From NCBI GenBank assembly GCA_902762435.1, contig CACWOH010000013.1:17874-81873 (forward strand): DNA of 64,000 nt. Reading direction: 5' to 3'. This stretch comes from an uncultured Bacteroidia bacterium. GTDB taxonomy: Bacteria; Bacteroidota; Bacteroidia; Bacteroidales; UBA932. Positions 35,114 through 44,608 of this stretch are shown here, one piece after another. The notes under the pieces are model-generated. The model searched no databases. It worked only from the letters and a program-made list of their open reading frames with translations, and was not told where the DNA came from. The stretch's first letter is position 1, and the number at the start of each line of letters is the position of its first letter. The translations under genes were made by a program, and so were the position numbers.

Positions 35114-38100
35114 CTAATACTCGTCCCAGCTCTTGATGGAGATGGCGTCCTGCGGCACGGTGCAGAAGGCCCGGATATAGGCGGTCGCCAGGCGGCTGTT
35201 CGTAATGAGCGGCACGTTGAAGTCAATGGCGGCGCGGCGCATCTGGTAACCGTTGCTGAGCTCGCTGTGGGTGAAGTTCTTGGGGATGTTGATCACCAGT
35301 TCCACCTGATGCTTCCGGATGAGGTCCAGCGCAGCGGGTGCGCCTTCTTCCCGCTCGTTCGGCCACAGGGCCTTCAAGGCAGGCACGCCGTTCTCGTTCA
35401 GATACTTGCAGGTGCCACCGGTGGCGTAGATGGTATAATCCTTCTCCGCGAGCAGCTGGCAGGCGCGGAGCAGGTCCGCCTTCTGGATCGGGTTGCCCGA
35501 AGAGATGAGGATGGACTTCTGCGGGATGCGGTGCCCCACGGAAAGCATCGACTTCAGCAGGGCCTCGTTGAGGTTGTCGCCGATGCAGCCCACCTCGCCG
35601 GTGGAAGCCATGTCCACGCCCAGTACCGGGTCCGCCTTGCCCAGGCGGGCGAAGGAGAACTGCGAGCACTTGATACCCACGTAATCCAGCTCGAAGGGAT
35701 CGATGTCGATCTTCTCGGGACGCTGCCCGAGCATACAGCGCGTGGCAAGGTCGATCAGGTTGACCTTCAGGACCTTGGACACGAACGGGAAGCTGCGGGA
35801 AGCCCGCAGGTTGCACTCAATCACCTTGATGTAGTTGTCCGTGGCGAGGAACTGGATGTTGAAGGGGCCCGTAATATGCAGCTCCGCGGCGATGGCCGCC
35901 GTGGTCTTGCGGATCTTGGCGGCGGTGATGCCGTAGATCTTCTGCGGCGGGAACTGGATGGTGGCGTCGCCGGAGTGAACGCCGGCAAACTCGATGTGCT
36001 CCGAGATGGCGTAGGCGATCACCTTGCCGCCGTCGGCCACGGCGTCGCACTCCAGCTCCTTGCAACGCTGCATGAAGGAACTGATCACGACGGGATGCTC
36101 CTCCGACACCTCCACGGCCATGCCGAGGAAGATGCGCAGGTCCTCCTTGCTGTAGCAGACGTTCATCGCGGCGCCGGACAGCACGTAGGAAGGCCGCACC
36201 AGCACCGGGAAGCCCACCTCGTCCACGAAGCGGTCCACATCCTCCATCGTCGTCAGCTCGCTCCAGCGCGGCTGGTCGATGCCCAGCTTGTCCACGATCT
36301 GCGAGAACTTGTTGCGGTCCTCCGCCCGGTCGATGTCGTGTGCGGTGGTGCCGAGGATATGCACGCCGGCGCGCATCAGGGGCACCGCCAGGTTGTTCGG
36401 AATCTGGCCGCCCACGCTCACGATCACGCCGTACGGCTTCTCCAGGCCGCAGATCTCCATCACCGTCTCAAAGCTCAACTCGTCGAAATACAGCCGGTCG
36501 CAGACGTCATAGTCGGTGGAGACGGTCTCCGGGTTGTAGTTGATCATGATGGCCTTGTAGCCGCTCTCGCGCAGCGTCTTCAGGGCATTCACGCCGCACC
36601 AGTCGAACTCCACGCTGCTGCCGATGCGGTAGGCGCCGGAGCCCAGCACGATCACGGTGTTGGAGCCGTCCTCGAAAGCGATGTCGTCCGCCTCGCCGTT
36701 GTAGGTCAGATAGAGGTAGTTGGTCGAGGAAGGGAACTCCGCGGCCAGCGTATCGATCTGCTTCACGACCGGGCGCAGGCCCAGGAAGGCGCGGTACTCA
36801 CGTACCTTGGACTCCGGCACGCCCAGAACGCGGGCGATCTGGATGTCCGAGAATCCCTGGCACTTGGCCTTCCGGAGCAGGTCAAAGCCGATGTCGGTCA
36901 GTTTCTTGCAGGACTCGAGTTCCTGGTAGGTCTTCTCGATATTGTCCAGCTTGTCCAGGAACCAGCGGTCGATCTTGGTCAGCTCATAGATGCGGTCCGC
37001 CGTATAACCCGCCTCGAAAGCGGCCGCGACGGCGAAGATGCGCATGTCCGTGGGGTGGCGCAGCGCATCGTCCAGGTCCTCTTTCCGGAACGGCTTGTTG
37101 CACACAAAGCCGTTGGCGCCCTGGCCGATCATACGCAGGCCCTTCTGCATCGCTTCCTCGAAGGTGCGGCCGATGGCCATCACTTCGCCGACGCTCTTCA
37201 TGCTGGAGCCGATCTCGCGCGAGACGCCCTTGAACTTATTGAGGTCCCAGCGGGGGATCTTCACCACCACGTAATCCAGGGCCGGCTCGAAGAAGGCGGG
37301 CGTGGTCTTGGTCACGGTGTTCTTGAGTTCGTGGAGGCCGTAGCCCAGGCCGAGCTTGGCGGCGATGAAGGCGAGGGGATAGCCCGTGGCCTTGGAGGCC
37401 AGCGCGGAAGAACGGCTCAGGCGGGCGTTGATCTCGATCACGCGGTAATCGTCGCCGTCCGGGCTGAAGGCATACTGGATGTTGCATTCACCCACGATGC
37501 CGATGTGCCGCACGATCTCGATCGCCTTCTTGCGCAGGAAGTTGCATTCGTCGTTGCTGAGCGTCTGGCAGGGGGCGACCACGATGCTCTCGCCGGTATG
37601 GATGCCCAGCGGGTCGAAGTTCTCCATGTTGCAGACACAGATGCAGTTGTCGAAGCGGTCGCGCATCACCTCGAACTCGATTTCCTTCCAGCCGCGCAGC
37701 GACTTCTCCACCAGCACCTGCGGCGAGAAGGAGAAGGACTTGCGCGCCATGGCTTCCAGTTCCTCTTCGTTCTCGCAGAAGCCGGAACCGAGTCCGCCGA
37801 GGGCGTAGGCGGCACGCAGGATCACCGGATAGCCCACTTCGCGGGCGGCGGCGCGCGCCTCCTCGATGTTGGCCGCAGCGTGCGACTTGATCGTCTTGAC
37901 CTTGATCTCATCCAGGCGCTCCACGAACAGTTCGCGGTCTTCCGTGTCAATAATGGCCTGCACCGGGGTGCCGAGCACCTGCACGCCGTACTTTTCGAGC
38001 ACGCCGCTCTTGAACAGTTCCACGCCGCAGTTCAGCGCCGTCTGGCCGCCGAAGGAAAGCAGGATGCCCTGCGGCTGCTCTTTCCGGATGACCTTCTCCA

Positions 38101-38317
38101 CGAAGAAGGGGGTCACGGGCAGGAAATACACCTTGTCGGCAACGCCTTCGGAGGTCTGCACCGTGGCGATGTTGGGGTTCATCAGAACGGTGCTGATGCC
38201 TTCCTCGCGGAGGGCCTTGAGGGCCTGCGAGCCGCTGTAGTCGAATTCGCCGGCTTCGCCGATCTTGAGGGCGCCCGATCCGAGCACCAGGACTTTCTTT
38301 ATGTTGGAGTCGATCAT
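35114..38317 (-). CDS. carB: carbamoyl phosphate synthase large subunit
   Basis: 1067 residues, full length. Two ATP-grasp halves: N-terminal (carboxyphosphate) with GEAGEFDYSGSQ and VGYPVILRAAYALGGLGSG, C-terminal (carbamate) with GSSVEFDWCG and GFPVLVRPSYVLSGAAM, and an MGS-like allosteric domain at the end. It makes carbamoyl phosphate from bicarbonate, ATP and ammonia passed from CarA. As it lies in the arginine cluster it probably serves the ArgF' step. ATGA overlap with carA. Confidence 0.98.
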   Translation of the reverse strand: MIDSNIKKVLVLGSGALKIGEAGEFDYSGSQALKALREEGISTVLMNPNIATVQTSEGVADKVYFLPVTPFFVEKVIRKEQPQGILLSFGGQTALNCGVELFKSGVLEKYGVQVLGTPVQAIIDTEDRELFVERLDEIKVKTIKSHAAANIEEARAAAREVGYPVILRAAYALGGLGSGFCENEEELEAMARKSFSFSPQVLVEKSLRGWKEIEFEVMRDRFDNCICVCNMENFDPLGIHTGESIVVAPCQTLSNDECNFLRKKAIEIVRHIGIVGECNIQYAFSPDGDDYRVIEINARLSRSSALASKATGYPLAFIAAKLGLGYGLHELKNTVTKTTPAFFEPALDYVVVKIPRWDLNKFKGVSREIGSSMKSVGEVMAIGRTFEEAMQKGLRMIGQGANGFVCNKPFRKEDLDDALRHPTDMRIFAVAAAFEAGYTADRIYELTKIDRWFLDKLDNIEKTYQELESCKKLTDIGFDLLRKAKCQGFSDIQIARVLGVPESKVREYRAFLGLRPVVKQIDTLAAEFPSSTNYLYLTYNGEADDIAFEDGSNTVIVLGSGAYRIGSSVEFDWCGVNALKTLRESGYKAIMINYNPETVSTDYDVCDRLYFDELSFETVMEICGLEKPYGVIVSVGGQIPNNLAVPLMRAGVHILGTTAHDIDRAEDRNKFSQIVDKLGIDQPRWSELTTMEDVDRFVDEVGFPVLVRPSYVLSGAAMNVCYSKEDLRIFLGMAVEVSEEHPVVISSFMQRCKELECDAVADGGKVIAYAISEHIEFAGVHSGDATIQFPPQKIYGITAAKIRKTTAAIAAELHITGPFNIQFLATDNYIKVIECNLRASRSFPFVSKVLKVNLIDLATRCMLGQRPEKIDIDPFELDYVGIKCSQFSFARLGKADPVLGVDMASTGEVGCIGDNLNEALLKSMLSVGHRIPQKSILISSGNPIQKADLLRACQLLAEKDYTIYATGGTCKYLNENGVPALKALWPNEREEGAPAALDLIRKHQVELVINIPKNFTHSELSNGYQMRRAAIDFNVPLITNSRLATAYIRAFCTVPQDAISIKSWDEY

Positions 38318-39390
38318 AACTTGGAAATGAAATCGTCAAAGATGAATTCGGTATCTTCCGGACCGCTGGAGGCCTCCGGATGGAACTGGGCAGAGAAATA
38401 CGGCTTGGTCTTGTGCCGGATGCCCTCGTTGGAGCCGTCGTTCATATTGATGAAGTAGGGCTCCCAGTCGGCGGGCAGGGAGGCGTCGTCCACGGCGAAA
38501 CCATGGTTCTGGGCGGTGATATAGCACTTGTCGGTGCCGCACTGGCGCACCGGCTGGTTGTGGGAGCGGTGGCCGTATTTCAGTTTATAAGTCTTGGCGC
38601 CGACGGCCAGGCCGAGCAGCTGGTTGCCCATGCAGATGCCGCAGATAGGCTTCCCGGTCTCCATCGCCTTACGGATGTGCTCCACCGTCACCTGGCAGTG
38701 AAGCGGATCTCCGGGCCCGTTGGAAAGGAACAGCCCGTCCCATTCCAGCTGGTTGAAATCGTAATCCCAGGGCACGCGGATGACCTCCACCCCGCGGATC
38801 ACCAGGTTGCGCAGGATCTGGTGCTTCACACCGCAGTCCACCAGCACCACCTTCTTGTCGCCCTTTCCGTAACGGATGATCTCCTTGCAGCTTACCAGCG
38901 CAGCCTGATTCTCCCGGTGCGGATCCGGCACGTCGAACGGGCTCTCGTCGTCCGCCGGGACGATCTTTCCGAGCATCGTGCCCTCCTCGCGCAGGATCTG
39001 GGTCAGCAGGCGCGTGTCGATGCCGCAGATTCCGGGGATCTTCTGTTCCGCCATCCAGTCGCCGAGGCTCTGGACAGCGTCCCAGTGGCTGTAGTTCTCG
39101 CTGTAATCGGTCACGACCAGGCCGCGGATCCATATTTTCTCGGACTCGAAGCTCTTGATGATTCCGTAAGCGTCCACTTCCATCGGCGGGATGCCGTAGT
39201 TGCCCAGGATCGGATAGGTCAGGCAGAGGATCTGGCCCGAAAAAGACGGATCCGTGAGGCTCTCCGTGTAGCCGACCATCGCCGTGGAGAAGACCACTTC
39301 TCCGTCGCAAGGGCCGTCATAGCCGAATCCCCAGCCTTCCATTGTGCGTCCGTTCTGCAGGACGAGTTTCACTTTTTTGCGTGTTGCCAT
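38314..39390 (-). CDS. carA: carbamoyl phosphate synthase small subunit (glutaminase)
   Basis: 358 residues. N-terminal CPSase domain and C-terminal class I amidotransferase with the nucleophile in ICGICMGNQLL and the His/Glu in FHPEASSGP. Supplies ammonia to CarB. ATGA overlap with carB; separated by 18 bases from the broken argH. Confidence 0.98.
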   Translation of the reverse strand: MATRKKVKLVLQNGRTMEGWGFGYDGPCDGEVVFSTAMVGYTESLTDPSFSGQILCLTYPILGNYGIPPMEVDAYGIIKSFESEKIWIRGLVVTDYSENYSHWDAVQSLGDWMAEQKIPGICGIDTRLLTQILREEGTMLGKIVPADDESPFDVPDPHRENQAALVSCKEIIRYGKGDKKVVLVDCGVKHQILRNLVIRGVEVIRVPWDYDFNQLEWDGLFLSNGPGDPLHCQVTVEHIRKAMETGKPICGICMGNQLLGLAVGAKTYKLKYGHRSHNQPVRQCGTDKCYITAQNHGFAVDDASLPADWEPYFINMNDGSNEGIRHKTKPYFSAQFHPEASSGPEDTEFIFDDFISKL

Positions 39391-39408
39391 CTTATATTAC
39401 TGTATTAC

Positions 39409-40679
39409 TCATTTCCAGTCGGCCGCCGCATCCATCAAGGCGGCGATCCTGTCGTTGCACAGATTCCCCAGACTGCCGATGTGCGTGTGCTTCAGGTCGG
39501 ATGCCTTCAGCCCCGCAGGGTCCGCGCCGGCATAGCTGAAGCGCCCCTCGTTCACCTCGATGCCCACCTGGCGGTACGCGTCGCGGAAGGGTGTGCCGGC
39601 GAGCGTGCGGCGGTTCACTTCCTCCACCGTAAAGAGATAATCATAGAGGGGATTGTCCAGGATGTGCCCGTTCACCTCGATGTGCGCGAGCATATAGTCC
39701 GTCATCTGCAGGCAATCGTGCATCGCCTCCAGGGCGGGGAAGAGGATGTCCTTCAGCAGCTGGTAGTCGCGGTGGTAGCCGTGCGGCATGTTGCTGCACA
39801 GCAGCGCGACCTCGTTCTCGCAGGAGAGGATGCGGTTGCACTTGCCGCGCAGGATCTCCCACACGTCGGGATTCTTCTTGTGCGGCATGATGCTGGAGCC
39901 CGTATGCAGCAGTCCGCCGCGAACTTATTGAGCGTCAGGGCGATGCCGCCGAGGGCGGAAGCCACGGCCCGCTCGCAGCGACCGCGCTGCATCTGCGCCG
40001 CCACGCTGTTGTAGACGGGGGAGGCGAAGCCCAGCAGCCGGGTGGTCATCTGCCGGTCCAGCGGGAAGGAATTCCCGTAACCGGCGGCCGAACCCAGCGG
40101 GTTGCGGTCCACCACCTTGAACACCCCGCCCAGCACGTTCATGTCGTCCACGAGCGCCTCGGCGTACGCGCCGAACCACAGGCCGAAGGAGGAAGGCATC
40201 GCCACCTGCGCGTGCGTGTAGCCCGGCAGCAGCACCTCTTTATACTGTTCGCTCAGGGCCTGGAGGCGGCGGAACAGCGCCAGGACCTCCTCGCGCACGG
40301 ACAGCAGCCCGTCCTTCAGGAAGAGCTTGATGTCCACGAGCACCTGGTCGTTGCGGGAGCGGCCGGAGTGGATCTTCCCGCCCAGTTCGCCGAGTTCCCG
40401 GGTGAGCAGGAGTTCCACCTGCGAGTGGATGTCCTCCACGTCGTCCTCGAGCCGGAAATCCCCGGCCTCAATGCGCTCCGCGATGCGGGCGAGCGCGGCG
40501 TCCAGCGTGGCGAGCTCGTCCGCCGTCAGCAGGCCGATGCTCTCCAGCATCCGGATGTGCGCCCGCGAGCCCTGCACGTCGTAGCGGGCCAGCCGGAGGT
40601 CCAGCACCCGGTCGTTCCCGACCGTGAACCGCTCCACGGCTTCCGTCGCGGAAGTACCTTTATTCCAGAGTGTTGCCAT
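39409..40679 (-). pseudogene. argH: argininosuccinate lyase, disrupted by internal out-of-frame deletion
   Basis: Cleaves argininosuccinate to arginine and fumarate when intact. The first 256 residues (ATG at 40679) are normal: GGKIHSGRSRNDQ, then GYTHAQVAMPSSFG, then NKFAAD. Immediately after, the frame is lost; the rest (HTGSSIMPHKKNPDVWEILR to the end) continues in another frame from about 39912. Between NKFAAD and TGSS there should be about 18 residues, here three. The missing piece (about 50-60 bases, a length of 1 mod 3) includes the helix before the catalytic GSSxMPxKKN loop. The protein cannot be full-length unless this is an assembly or sequencing error; 1271 bases from start to stop is not a multiple of three. 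Confidence 0.85.
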
Positions 40680-41745
40680 AAAACTTCTCAATAAAAGCGA
40701 TATATCCGTCAATACCCTGCGCGATCTCGCGCGCAAGGATGAATTCGTCCGCCTTGTGGGAACGGGCAGACTCCCCGGGCCCCATCTTGACGGCATCCAC
40801 GGGGATGCGCATCCAGTCGGAGGTGGTGGGGGAGGAATAGCATTCCAAACCGAGCGCTTCGGCCGTCCGCTGCAGGGGGGATCCAGCCGCCGTCGCGGAC
40901 GAGCGGTTCGCGAGATTGCGCGCCGTCAGCGTGCTGCGGCACAGCGCCTGCAGTTCTTCCAGGATCTCTTCATTGGTATACTGCTCCGTCGGGCGGATGT
41001 CCACCACGAAACGGCAGCGGTCAGGGATCACGTTGTGCGCAGTTCCCGCACTGATCTGCGTCACGTTCAGGTGCACCTCGCCCATCCGCGGGGAGATACG
41101 GCCGAACCTGTGTGCACGCAGGGCGGCGATATCGTCCAGGGCGATGTAGAGGGCGTTCACGCCCTCACCGCGGGCAGCGTGCCCGCTGACGCCCTGCGCC
41201 TCGCCGTCCAGCACCAGCAGGCCCCGCTCGCTCGTCGCGGCGTTCATCCCGGTGGGCTCTCCCACGATCACCCACTTCGGCATCGGCCAGTCACGGCCCA
41301 GCGGGCCTTCCGCGGAATACAGCCAGCGGGCTCCGTGCGGGCCGGCCACCTCTTCCTCGCGGACGAGGGACAGCAACAGGTTCACGGGCATTTCCCGTTC
41401 AAAAAAATGGCGGAATGCAGCAATCATCGACACTACACTTCCGCCATCGTCGTTGGAACCCAGTCCATAGATGATATCGGGGTCGTTGCCGGAATCGAAG
41501 GGATCGCGCGTGTAACCGTTGTTCACGGGAACCGTGTCCAGGTGGGCGTCGAGCGCGAGGGTCGGCTTGCCCGGGTCGAATCGTCGGTTCAGCGCCAGGA
41601 TATTGCCGCCCACGTTGCCGTACGGAATGCCCCAGGCGTCCAGGGCGGCGCCCACGCAGGCGGCGACGGCTTCTTCTTTCCCCGAAAGGGCGGGGATGCG
41701 CACCATCTGCCGCAGCAGGGCTATGCTGTCTTCGTGCAAACTCAT
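40660..41745 (-). CDS. argE: M20 family acylornithine deacylase
   Basis: 361 residues, zinc peptidase family M20. Catalytic region: ALDAHLDTVPV, GLGSNDDGG, VREEEVAG and GEPTGMN. Removes the acyl group from N-acetyl- (or N-succinyl-) citrulline/ornithine in the Bacteroidota-type route. Its 3' end overlaps the argH start by 20 bases and its ATG overlaps the argB stop (ATGA). Confidence 0.93.
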   Translation of the reverse strand: MSLHEDSIALLRQMVRIPALSGKEEAVAACVGAALDAWGIPYGNVGGNILALNRRFDPGKPTLALDAHLDTVPVNNGYTRDPFDSGNDPDIIYGLGSNDDGGSVVSMIAAFRHFFEREMPVNLLLSLVREEEVAGPHGARWLYSAEGPLGRDWPMPKWVIVGEPTGMNAATSERGLLVLDGEAQGVSGHAARGEGVNALYIALDDIAALRAHRFGRISPRMGEVHLNVTQISAGTAHNVIPDRCRFVVDIRPTEQYTNEEILEELQALCRSTLTARNLANRSSATAAGSPLQRTAEALGLECYSSPTTSDWMRIPVDAVKMGPGESARSHKADEFILAREIAQGIDGYIAFIEKFYGNTLE

Positions 41746-42521
41746 AGCTTCAATTCCGTTCCGCCCGGCGAAAGCAGGTCGGCGGCGTTCCGGATGACCA
41801 CCCCGGCGGCACCGTCCCGCAAGGCCTTGAACGCGTTGTCGAGCTTGGGAATCATCCCGTCGGCCACGCGCCCTTCGGCTTTCAGCCGGGCATACGCGCC
41901 CGGGTCGAGGACGGGAATCACGCTGTCGTCGTCATTCCGGTCACAAAGTACGCCATTTTTCTCGAAACAATAAAATAATTCTGCCCCCAGCGCCACGCAT
42001 ACCGAAGCGGCCACGGTATCCGCGTTGGTGTTGAGCAGCTGCCCCGCGCCGTCGTGGTTGATGGCGCACAGCACGGGCGTCAGGCCGGCGTCCAGCAGAT
42101 GCATCAGAAAGCCCCGGTTCACGCTCTCCGGCGTGACGTCGCCCACGAAGCCGAAATCCACCTTCGTCACGCCGTCGGACAGGGTTTTGGGCGGGCGCCG
42201 CCGGGCGGTGATGACGCCGCCGTCGCAGCCTGCCAGGCCGATGGCGTTGCAGCCGCAGGCCTGCAGCCGGGCCACGATGTCCTTGTTGCACCAGCCGGCA
42301 TAGACCATCGTCACGACCTCGAGCGTCTGCGCGTCGGTGACGCGCCGTCCCTCGATCTTGACGGGCTCCTGCCCGAGGGCCTTCTGGACCTGGCTCGCGC
42401 GCACGCCGCCGCCGTGCACCAGGACCTTCGGCCCCGGCACGGCCGCGAACTCCCGGCAGAAGTGCTCCAGCGCCGCCGGATCGTCCACCACGTTGCCGCC
42501 GACTTTGTACAGGCTGATCAT
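41742..42521 (-). CDS. argB: N-acetylglutamate kinase-type amino-acid kinase
   Basis: 259 residues. Phosphorylates N-acylglutamate, second step of the pathway. Starts MISLYKVGGNVVDDP (the family's usual KxGG); substrate/ATP loops HGGGVRASQ, ITARRRPP and DGMIPKLDNAFKAL. ATG 42521 was chosen; the frame extends to 42653 but there overlaps argF'. ATGA overlaps on both sides keep expression coupled. Confidence 0.95.
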   Translation of the reverse strand: MISLYKVGGNVVDDPAALEHFCREFAAVPGPKVLVHGGGVRASQVQKALGQEPVKIEGRRVTDAQTLEVVTMVYAGWCNKDIVARLQACGCNAIGLAGCDGGVITARRRPPKTLSDGVTKVDFGFVGDVTPESVNRGFLMHLLDAGLTPVLCAINHDGAGQLLNTNADTVAASVCVALGAELFYCFEKNGVLCDRNDDDSVIPVLDPGAYARLKAEGRVADGMIPKLDNAFKALRDGAAGVVIRNAADLLSPGGTELKL

Positions 42522-43480
42522 AGGCTTTCCAGCATCCGTTTCATCACCACCTGGGCGGACACGGCGCGGTTCGCCGCCTCCGGGATCACCAGGCTCGTTG
42601 GCGCGTCGATCACCTCGTCGGAGACGATCATATTGCGCCGCACCGGCAGGCAATGCATGAAGAAGGCGTCGTTGGTCACGGCCATGTGGCGCGCATCCAC
42701 CGTCCAGCCCATGTCCATGCTGAGGATCTGCCCGTACTTCGACGGATCCGTCACGCCCGGGCAGCTCCAGTTCTTGGCATATACGAAGTCCGCGCCTTCC
42801 AGCGCCTTCATCTGATCGTATTCCACGGGCGCATCGCCCGCGAACGCGGGATCCAGTTCATAGCCGCGGGGATGCGTGATCACGAAGTCCACGTCCGCCG
42901 CGTTCATCCATTCCGCGAAGGAATTCGGCACCGCCTGGGGGAGCGAGCGCGGATGCGGGGCCCAGGTCAGGACCACCTTGGGGCGCTTCTTCCTGCGGTA
43001 CTCCTCGATCGTGATCAGGTCGGCGAAGGCCTGGCAGGGATGCACGGTAGCGGACTCCAGGCTGATCACCGGCTTGCCGCCATATTCGATGAACTGGTTC
43101 AGGATCGTCTCCCGGTAATCGAATTCCCGGTCCTTCAGGCCCGCGAAAGAGCGGATGCCGATCAGGTCGCAATAGCTCGTCATCACGGGGATGGCCTCGC
43201 GCAGGTGTTCGGACTTGTCGCCGTCCATCACCACGCCCAGCTCGGTCTCCAGCTTCCAGCTATCCTGGCCGATGTTCAGCACGATGGGGTTCATGCCCAG
43301 GTTCAGGGCGGCCTTCTGGCTGCTCAGCCGGGTACGCAGGCTGCTGTTGAAGAAGACCAGCATGATGGTCTTGTCCTGCCCCAGGTGTTTCCAGGCGAAC
43401 GGCGTGGCCTTCACCTGCTTCGCTTCCTCGAGCGCTGCGCCGAGGTCGCCGATGTCGCCGACGTGAAAGAAGGATTTCAT
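42518..43480 (-). CDS. argF': N-succinylornithine/N-acetylornithine carbamoyltransferase ArgF'
   Basis: 320 residues. The carbamoyl phosphate loop is FFNSSLRTRLSSQKA, the acylornithine-specific form, rather than STRTR. It ends with FMHCLPVRRNMIV. From memory, the Bacteroides fragilis enzyme has a Pro at position 90 (in DGDKPEH) that sets succinyl preference, while acetyl enzymes have Glu there; this protein has Ser90 (DGDKSEH), and Ser at this position was reported to give succinylornithine activity in an engineered enzyme. So succinyl is favoured, but that is inference. Overlaps argB and argD by four bases each. Confidence 0.95.
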   Translation of the reverse strand: MKSFFHVGDIGDLGAALEEAKQVKATPFAWKHLGQDKTIMLVFFNSSLRTRLSSQKAALNLGMNPIVLNIGQDSWKLETELGVVMDGDKSEHLREAIPVMTSYCDLIGIRSFAGLKDREFDYRETILNQFIEYGGKPVISLESATVHPCQAFADLITIEEYRRKKRPKVVLTWAPHPRSLPQAVPNSFAEWMNAADVDFVITHPRGYELDPAFAGDAPVEYDQMKALEGADFVYAKNWSCPGVTDPSKYGQILSMDMGWTVDARHMAVTNDAFFMHCLPVRRNMIVSDEVIDAPTSLVIPEAANRAVSAQVVMKRMLESL

Positions 43481-44604
43481 TGTGCCAGAACTTCAGAAAA
43501 TGCAGTAAGGAACCGGTCCGCCTCGTCCCGGGTCAGGCACAGCGGGGCCAGCAGGCGGATCATGTTGCTTCCGGCCACGCCGGTGAAGATGTGCTTGTCG
43601 TAGAGCAGCGCCTTCCGCAGGGGAGCGACACTCTCGTCGAACTCGATGCCGAGCATCAGGCCCTTGCCGCGCACCTCCTTGATCCGGGGGCTTTCCGGCA
43701 GCTGGGACTTCAGATATTCCCCGACCTCCCGGGCATTGTCCACCAGATGCTCCTCTTCGATGATGTCCAGCACCGCGAGGGCGGCCGCGCAGGCCAGGTA
43801 GTTGCCCCCGAACGTGGTGCCGAGCATGCCTTTGCGCGCCTGGAACTGCGGGGCGATCAGGATGCCCCCGCAGGGGAATCCGTTCGCGATGCCCTTGCCC
43901 AGGGTGATGATGTCCGGCCGGATGCCCGCCCACTGGTGCGCGAAGAACTTGCCCGTGCGCCCGTAGCCGCTCTGCACCTCGTCCAGGATGAGCGCGGCGC
44001 CATATTGCCTGCAAAGGCGGGAAAGCGTCTGCAGGAAGCCCTGCGTGGGCACGTGGATGCCGCCGCAGCCCTGGATGCCCTCCACGATCACGGCGGCCAC
44101 GTCGCGTTTCATCAGCTCCTCGGCCACGGCGTCGCCGTCATTCAGGTCGAGGAAGGTCACGCGGTGATGCGCGTTGAAAGGGGAGACGATCGCGGGGTTG
44201 TCCGTCAGCGCCACGGCGCCCGAGGTGCGCCCGTGGAAACTCCGGCGGAAAGCGATGATGCGGTCCTTGCCGGTATGGAAGGAGGCCAGCTTGGCGGCGT
44301 TCTCGTTCGACTCCGCGCCGCTGTTGTCCAGGAACAGCGCGTAGTCTTCATAACCGGCGGCCTCGCCGATGCGGCGCGCGAGCTCCTCCTGGAGCGGGTT
44401 GCGCACGCTGTTGGAATAGAATCCGATCTTGTCCAGCTGCGCCTTGAGCGCCTCCACGTAGTGCGGATGGCTGTGGCCGACGGAGATGACGGCGTGTCCG
44501 CCGTAGAGGTCCAGGTATTCCTGCCCCTTGTCGTCCCACACGGTGCAGCCTTTCGCCCGCACGGGCGTCACGTCGAAAAGGGAATATACGTCAAACAGTT
44601 CCAT
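43477..44604 (-). CDS. argD: acetylornithine/succinylornithine aminotransferase
   Basis: 375 residues, class III PLP aminotransferase. Contains LILDEVQSGYGRTGKFFAHQ and the PLP lysine in TLGKGIANGFPCGG. Converts N-acylglutamate semialdehyde to N-acylornithine. Between argC (four-base gap) and argF' (four-base overlap). Confidence 0.96.
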   Translation of the reverse strand: MELFDVYSLFDVTPVRAKGCTVWDDKGQEYLDLYGGHAVISVGHSHPHYVEALKAQLDKIGFYSNSVRNPLQEELARRIGEAAGYEDYALFLDNSGAESNENAAKLASFHTGKDRIIAFRRSFHGRTSGAVALTDNPAIVSPFNAHHRVTFLDLNDGDAVAEELMKRDVAAVIVEGIQGCGGIHVPTQGFLQTLSRLCRQYGAALILDEVQSGYGRTGKFFAHQWAGIRPDIITLGKGIANGFPCGGILIAPQFQARKGMLGTTFGGNYLACAAALAVLDIIEEEHLVDNAREVGEYLKSQLPESPRIKEVRGKGLMLGIEFDESVAPLRKALLYDKHIFTGVAGSNMIRLLAPLCLTRDEADRFLTAFSEVLAQ

Positions 44605-44608
44605 AGCG

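Noticed and set aside
35267-38458. 1063-codon open frame opposite carB
   Set aside because: Antisense shadow of carB, which has full-length conserved motifs on the minus strand.
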